A stretch of DNA of 11,811 nt from Euperipatoides rowelli (lineage: Eukaryota; Onychophora; Udeonychophora; Euonychophora; Peripatopsidae), in NCBI GenBank assembly GCA_003024985.2, contig PXIH01S0019160.1; one strand, given 5' to 3'. The translations under genes were made by a program, and so were the position numbers. Position 1 is the stretch's first letter. Each line of letters starts with the position of its first letter. Under the pieces are notes generated by a model that saw nothing but the letters and a program-made list of their open reading frames with translations, did not search any database and was not told the DNA's origin. This document shows positions 8,236 to 11,811 of this stretch, piece by piece.

Positions 8236-8404
8236 ACCGACTTCCTGTTTCTGTTTTTTCCGGATATTAAAGCTCTATTAATCGGAATATAATGCATGAT
8301 GGGATTGATAATTTCGAAGCCCATTCAGGTCTTTTCAAGATGTTGACTGGAATATTTTTTTATTAATCAGAAATTTTCGATTTTTCTGAATTACTACTCC
8401 CACC

Positions 8405-8671
8405 CATGATGCATAAGGCCTCAATATTTGGTACGATAATAGATTTGTATGTTATCATAACTATCAATTTTCAACCTAATACGTCATTATTAGCATGCGC
8501 TGATTGATACCCAAAAATTGATATTCAATTTTAAGATTTATCAAAGTGCCCTAGGCACTCATGACGTCATAAAACCTCAATATTTGGTACGTGAATAGTC
8601 CATACTCAAGACGTCACATCTACCGATTTTCAACGGGATACGTCATCATTAAGCTATGCACATCGATATGT
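8405..8671. repeat. Diverged tandem duplication, ~156-bp unit
   Basis: CCTCAATATTTGGTACG occurs exactly at 8419-8435 and 8575-8591. Flanking similarity extends on both sides: CATGATGCATAAGG versus CATGACGTCATAAAA, and CAATTTTCAACCTAATACGTCATTATTA versus a close match at about 8628-8650. The right copy carries the perfect palindrome ATGACGTCAT (8561-8570), a full CRE, plus GACGTCAC near 8610. The left copy has ATGATGCAT at the equivalent place. Confidence 0.88.
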
Positions 8672-8743
8672 AAAGTACTTAACTTTTAGCCTATACCATA
8701 TACTGTATATATATATTTTTTTAGAGAAAAAATTTAACAAAAT

Positions 8744-8757
8744 GGTGAATATTCACC
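8744..8757. repeat. Perfect 14-bp palindrome
   Basis: GGTGAATATTCACC is a perfect dyad with no spacer. No partner gene is evident. Confidence 0.8.
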
Positions 8758-8788
8758 CTGAACCTCTCATAATATTAAAATGAGAAGC

Positions 8789-8869
8789 CCATCTGAGATA
8801 TGTTCTCAAACATCAACCTGCCTCTGTCTGCTTTCTCTCACTGTGTTCTTTTGAACATACCTCAGATGG
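8789..8869. repeat. 81-bp hairpin-forming inverted repeat
   Basis: CCATCTGAGATATGTTC (8789-8805) pairs with GAACATACCTCAGATGG (8853-8869), with one G:T/A:C-type mismatch in 17 pairs. The 47-base loop shows no further strong pairing by eye. It could be a miniature inverted-repeat remnant; a stem this short with a large loop is not a good microRNA precursor. Confidence 0.7.
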
Positions 8870-9270
8870 TACTTAACATTCTAATGGGGTTATATGATCT
8901 ATCTAGGGGGTGCTTAATCACCATACAAACTTTTCGACTAATATTTAAGTATGGTAGATTTTGTAAAATTTACAATCGGATAAAGAACACCTTTTTATTA
9001 AAATAAATATTAAAAACAATATCCTAACATAAATATGATATGGGGGAGATTTAGAATATTAAAAAATCTTTATTTTCAATGTAAACAAATTACATTATGT
9101 ATTTATTTATTTATATACAAATAGTATTAAATGCAATACTTTTACATTCATTATTTAGCACATAATATTTTGCTAATTATACCAATGCCATAAACATTAC
9201 TGCACTTCATGTTATTTACTGATTCTACCAGTACCATTTGTGTTAAGAACTGAGATATGCAGAAACAAAT
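8870..9270. other. AT-rich non-coding DNA, no gene seen
   Basis: No supportable gene or element was found here. A 68-codon frame at 8800-9006 on the plus strand begins inside the hairpin above, is biased only by composition and resembles no family. A TTTATT near 9069 would be AATAAA on the minus strand, without other support. Confidence 0.5.
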
Positions 9271-9274
9271 TGTC

Positions 9275-9515
9275 TGATCAATTTGAGATTTGTGTTGTCC
9301 TAGAGGTCTAAAATACATATGTCAAAGGACAAGGTCGTAAGTCCACACATCAGGGTTCTAGGGGCCCCCAAAAATAAATAATAATTATAATAGCCCAATC
9401 AACTTGAGATTTGTGTTGTCCTAGAGGTCTAGAATACATATACTAAAGAACAAGGCCCTAAGTCTGTGTATCGGAGTACTAGGTGGCCACAAATATATTT
9501 GTATACTGTATATAT
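9275..9515. repeat. Tandem duplication, 121-bp unit
   Basis: TTGAGATTTGTGTTGTCCTA (from 9283) recurs 121 bases later (from 9404), and similarity continues through GAGGTCT(A)AATACATAT, AAAG(G/A)ACAAGG and CTAAGT to the G-rich ends TCTAGGGGCCCCCA and ACTAGGTGGCCACA. The copies diverge moderately, more so toward their right ends. No reading frame is preserved. The second copy ends just outside the A-rich tail of the retrotransposon to the right. Confidence 0.9.
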
Positions 9516-9522
9516 GATGTAG

Positions 9523-9551
9523 GCTATTATTATTTTTTATTTTTTTTTTTA
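9523..9551 (-). other. A-rich tail of the retrotransposon
   Basis: On the plus strand this is TATTATTATTTTTTA followed by a run of twelve T. Read on the minus strand it is an A-rich tail drifting into AAT repeats, directly after the end of the element body. It fixes the 3' boundary and the orientation of the element. Confidence 0.75.
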
Positions 9552-9581
9552 ATGAAAGGGGATTGCACCCTTCCAATATAT

Positions 9582-9587
9582 TTTATT
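9582..9587 (-). promoter_or_regulatory. Retrotransposon poly(A) signal
   Basis: TTTATT on the plus strand is AATAAA on the minus strand, about 31 bases before the A-rich tail. That is the normal distance between signal and cleavage site, which supports the 3' end call. Confidence 0.65.
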
Positions 9588-10211
9588 TTGGTAAATTTGA
9601 GAATACAATAAAATAAGATATACATGAAATATATTATTTTTCAAATGTTTAACAGCAATTAACATTTTAAACATAAATGACCGCCCCATAGTATTAGAAC
9701 AAAACAATACAAAATAAAGGATTGGCAAAATGTTATACTATTTATATAATGTAATAATAAGTATTAAAATATTAATTTATATATGAACTCTACTATTTTC
9801 AATAAATAGTAGAGTTCATATAAATTAAAGTATTGCCGACATAAAAGCACAAATTTAGATATTTGTAATTAATTTCAGAATGACATATATGACAATTTTT
9901 CAAACACAAATAATATTGGGTTATTAATTCTTAACCCTAATAAAATTATCACTTTACCAATTTACATAAAACTAAAATTAATACAATCTATGCTAACAAA
10001 GTATAGATATAATTTCAATGTAACAAGAGCTTAACTTTATATGTTAAAACAATTGGTATCACTTTAAAAATGCAAAAATGTATTTCTCAATTGAACAAGC
10101 TATAATCAAACAATTAATGACTCTGTTAATAGTCTCATTATCCCAAATTATTGAGTAGATCTTATTAGACAGATAACACATATTAAACAAAAAAACTCTC
10201 TTTAATTACCC
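9588..10211 (-). other. AT-rich 3' non-coding part of the retrotransposon
   Basis: Between the last recognisable RT-fragment sequence and the A-rich tail, the minus strand is AT-rich and full of stops. It has the position and length of a non-LTR 3' UTR, probably with the decayed ORF2 end at its right side. The only structured item is the hairpin at 9781-9821. Confidence 0.5.
9781..9821. repeat. Perfect 17-bp hairpin in the retrotransposon 3' part
   Basis: ATATGAACTCTACTATT (9781-9797) and AATAGTAGAGTTCATAT (9805-9821) are perfectly complementary around a 7-base loop. Pairing extends a few more bases with a small bulge (AATTTAT on the left, ATAAATT on the right). Perfect arms inside an otherwise decayed element are unexpected. 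Confidence 0.85.
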
Positions 10212-11314
10212 TTAAGAGCCTTGGTAATAGTGAGTTTTCCAAAAATAATGCATCATATTTTTTTTATTTCTAAATGACCAAAGTCCAAAGAAAAAAATGA
10301 TTATAATTTTTATTAAATGTTTATTTTGTGTCATAAACTGGAATAGTGTGCCCAGATTAATATTTAATAAGTTAAAACGTATTGAGTCAGCCAAGTATAA
10401 TCTTGCATCCATAAAAAAGGTGCAATCAAAGAACAAATGTTCTAAGGTTTCAATGTCATCTCAAAATGAACACTGGACATTATTAAAGTTGATTTATCAT
10501 TTTGATAATTCTTTGGTTGGGCAGAGCATCATTCAGTACTCTTATTGTAAAATTTATTAATCCTGGTCTAGCATTGAAGTTTACTAAGTTACTTAATATG
10601 TATTTTAAGTATTTTGAAGTGATGTTATTAATTGGATCAGTGTATTTCAAAGTAACAAGCATTCCATAATCTTTTGTGGTGTATCAAGGTCTAATTCAGA
10701 TAAAAGTTTTTTCATAATCATTAAATTAGTCCTAAGAATATAAGACATATAATTAGGTGGTGGTGTATCTGGAGGTGTAAAACCCCATTTCATTAAAAAA
10801 ACCAATAAAGGAATAGCCTGCATTAAAACAAACAGATCCGATCAACAAATTTAAGTCTATTTCTATCAATGAATTGCCCCATATTGCTTTGTTAATAAGG
10901 CTGTATAAAGAATTTATAAAGTGTGCAGTAAATTTTATATGTGGCATATAAAAAATAAGATTAGGTATTAGATAAGCATTTATAATTTTGATTTATAATG
11001 AGATTGAAATCTTAATAAGTAATTTATCACATTGCGATTTAATTGTATCACTTAAGATTGTTTGGGTCTTGATTTTTATATCTGGTGCTTAGAATGGAAA
11101 AAATATACCCAAAGATTTAGTAGGTAGTGTCTTTGCAAATCCAGGAATTAGTTCATTATTTAATACTCTATAAGCTGATGTCTTTTCGTAATTAATTACT
11201 GCCCCTGATTTCTTTTGATAATCTGTCAATATTTATTTTACCTTGTTTATCTCTATAGAAAATACATATGTCGTCCAGATATGAGAAGACTTTTAGTTCA
11301 CTCTCAGTGTTAGA
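10212..11314 (-). pseudogene. Reverse transcriptase (L1-like ORF2) fragment
   Basis: The frame containing SELKVFSYLDDICIF has motif C, YLDD, at 11270-11281. Just past a frameshift near 11205 follow INYEKTSAYRV and KSLGIFFPF, corresponding to the usual INxxKTxxx…LGIxF region. The same frame, with stops at 11089-11091 and further on, gives IINAYLIPNLIFYM and INKAIWGNS (W at 10879-10881), then IRVLNDALPNQR near 10540. A second frameshift leads to a knuckle, Cys (10470-10472), X2, TGA (10461-10463), X7, His (10437-10439), X4, Cys (10422-10424), within ETLEHLFFDC. The frameshifts and stops show a dead copy. Family members are far longer, so only the C-terminal half of the protein is represented. 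Confidence 0.82.
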
Positions 11315-11321
11315 AAAATAC

Positions 11322-11403
11322 CATGCCNGACTTGCCCGGGGCAAGTAAAAAAATATATCGGGCATGTAAAATTTTATTTTACTGTTCCTAATCGGGCAAG
11401 TAA
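11322..11403. repeat. Nested palindromes and GGGCAAGTAAAA repeats
   Basis: Two dyads are nested. ACTTGCCC (11330-11337) and GGGCAAGT (11339-11346) flank a single G; outside them, CATGCCNGA (11322-11330) pairs with TCGGGCATG (11358-11366). The core GGGCAAGTAAAA occurs at 11339 and 11392, with a GGGCATGTAAAA variant at 11361. The GC-rich cores contrast with the AT-rich flanks. It lies where the RT homology stops, so it probably belongs to a different repeat family extending rightward. I do not recognise the family. Confidence 0.75.
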
Positions 11404-11811
11404 AATAATTTAAATCATAATTTTTAGACAACAATTTAAAAATAATCATCATCTCAACGCTAAAACAAAAATCTATCGATATCATTTTCAAACACACCTG
11501 CTAACTATCCCGTTGTACATTAAAATAAAATGATAGAGTAAGGTCTGCCGAGAAACTAAGCACATATTACTAACAATCAACTAATCACATATGGTTATGC
11601 AGCAATTGACCTAAATGGATCGGCAGGTTTATTTTTTTTATTTACCTCAATATCTTTCATCCCAACCTGAAACTAAACTCCTACTAAGTAATAAATAACT
11701 ATGCCTCGAATCTATTCACTGGCTAACAAAAAAAAAACTTTTTTTTCTCATCGCATACATAAATACATTTTTCTGAATGCAATTGTGGTGCTGATTCCAA
11801 ATCTGGTTTCA
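11404..11811. other. AT-rich DNA, possible body of an unidentified repeat
   Basis: No gene is visible. Minus-strand codons running from about 11497 into the RT frame are open only by chance; their upstream part is repeat sequence with no RT similarity. An A9/T8 foldback-like stretch lies at about 11729-11746. The right boundary of whatever inserted beside the retrotransposon is not within view. Confidence 0.4.

Larger units (their letters stand above)
7776..8304. repeat. Array of 14 GCATGMTGGGA-like motifs
   Basis: Copies start at 7776, 7833, 7850, 7913, 7932, 7959, 8024, 8043, 8070, 8095, 8122, 8147, 8166 and 8294. Most read GCATGATGGGA or GCATGCTGGGA; four depart by one or two bases. Six contain the SphI palindrome GCATGC. 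Spacing is patterned: 65/19/27 bases recurs, and 8070-8147 is an expansion at 25-27 bases with the context CAAGGTGCATGCTGGGATAG. On the minus strand the motif reads TCCCATCATGCATCA or TCCCAGCATGCACC, close to the SPH/Staf (ZNF143) consensus. Open frames on the minus strand here merely translate the repeat. Confidence 0.9.
9523..11320 (-). mobile_element. Decayed L1/Tx1-like non-LTR retrotransposon, 5'-truncated
   Basis: Read on the minus strand, this region contains, in order, a reverse transcriptase YxDD motif, downstream RT-associated motifs, a C-terminal CCHC-type knuckle, an AT-rich 3' non-coding part, an AATAAA, and an A-rich tail that marks the 3' end. This is the layout of L1-superfamily ORF2 plus 3' UTR. 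The endonuclease domain, ORF1 and the N-terminal half of the RT are missing. Similarity ends near 11310-11320, next to an unrelated palindromic repeat. No target-site duplication was found, so it is open whether the element was truncated on insertion or interrupted later. L1/Tx1 rather than another clade is judged from motif style only. Confidence 0.82.

Noticed and set aside
7776-8304. CRISPR array or prokaryotic repeat
   Set aside because: Spacers are not unique or of constant length, units are degenerate, and the surrounding transposons and composition are eukaryotic.
7886-8324. Two overlapping minus-strand open frames of 78-79 codons rich in His-Ala-Pro
   Set aside because: They are direct translations of the GCATGMTGGGA tandem array. 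The repeated residues follow the DNA repeat, and no independent coding signal is present.
8789-8869. microRNA precursor
   Set aside because: The stem is only 17 pairs with a 47-base loop, shorter than a normal precursor stem. There is no sign of a mature-length duplex flanked by a lower stem.
8800-9006. 68-codon plus-strand open frame
   Set aside because: It starts inside a hairpin repeat, resembles no protein family and has no splice or promoter context. Such a length occurs by chance.
10297-10560. 87-codon plus-strand open frame
   Set aside because: It is antisense to the reverse transcriptase fragment, whose minus-strand motifs (ETLEHLFFDC and others) explain the sequence.

Overview
This looks like a repeat-rich, non-coding stretch of an animal nuclear genome. 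The DNA is strongly AT-rich, has long poly(T)/poly(A) tracts and (TA)n runs, and carries no operon or ribosome-binding-site structure. It also contains decayed eukaryotic transposons. An aquatic invertebrate such as a mollusc would fit the composition and the transposon types, but the window has no lineage-diagnostic gene, so this is a guess. Isolated N characters at 804, 5329 and 11328 suggest a draft assembly. I see no intact protein-coding gene. The few open frames of 60-100 codons are repeat artefacts, chance frames or pieces of a dead retrotransposon.

Layout. Positions 1-2043 are featureless AT-rich DNA. Positions 2044 to about 3583 hold a diverged tandem duplication with a unit of about 370 bp. 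Its second copy is split by a 770-bp non-autonomous hAT-type transposon (2769-3538) with matching terminal inverted repeats and a perfect 8-bp target duplication; the first copy keeps the empty target site. The hAT interior is almost entirely nested inverted repeats. From about 4073 to 4790 the base composition is less AT-rich. This block contains a CpG cluster with forkhead-, E-box/CLEAR- and CRE-like palindromes (4487-4573) and ends in a good poly(A) signal, so it may be a 3' exon/UTR or an old insertion. Positions 4800-7539 are T-rich non-coding DNA.

From 7540 to 8870 the sequence is a dense repeat and regulatory-motif zone. It has a 75-bp inverted-repeat cassette, then an inverted pair of TATCGATA motifs. 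About 530 bp follow with 14 copies of GCATGMTGGGA-like motifs, organised partly as ~110-bp higher-order units. A tandem duplication of about 156 bp with CRE motifs and several hairpins complete the zone. The GCATGMTGGGA motif on the opposite strand closely matches the SPH/Staf (ZNF143) binding consensus. This is the most interesting feature of the window.

The right third is dominated by an L1/Tx1-like non-LTR retrotransposon on the minus strand (about 9523-11320). It has an A-rich tail, an AATAAA signal, a C-terminal CCHC knuckle, the WGN region and the YxDD reverse-transcriptase motif, and is disrupted by frameshifts and stops. A 121-bp tandem duplication lies just outside its tail. At its upstream side the reverse transcriptase homology stops at a different, palindromic repeat built on GGGCAAGTAAAA (11322-11403), beyond which I recognise nothing.
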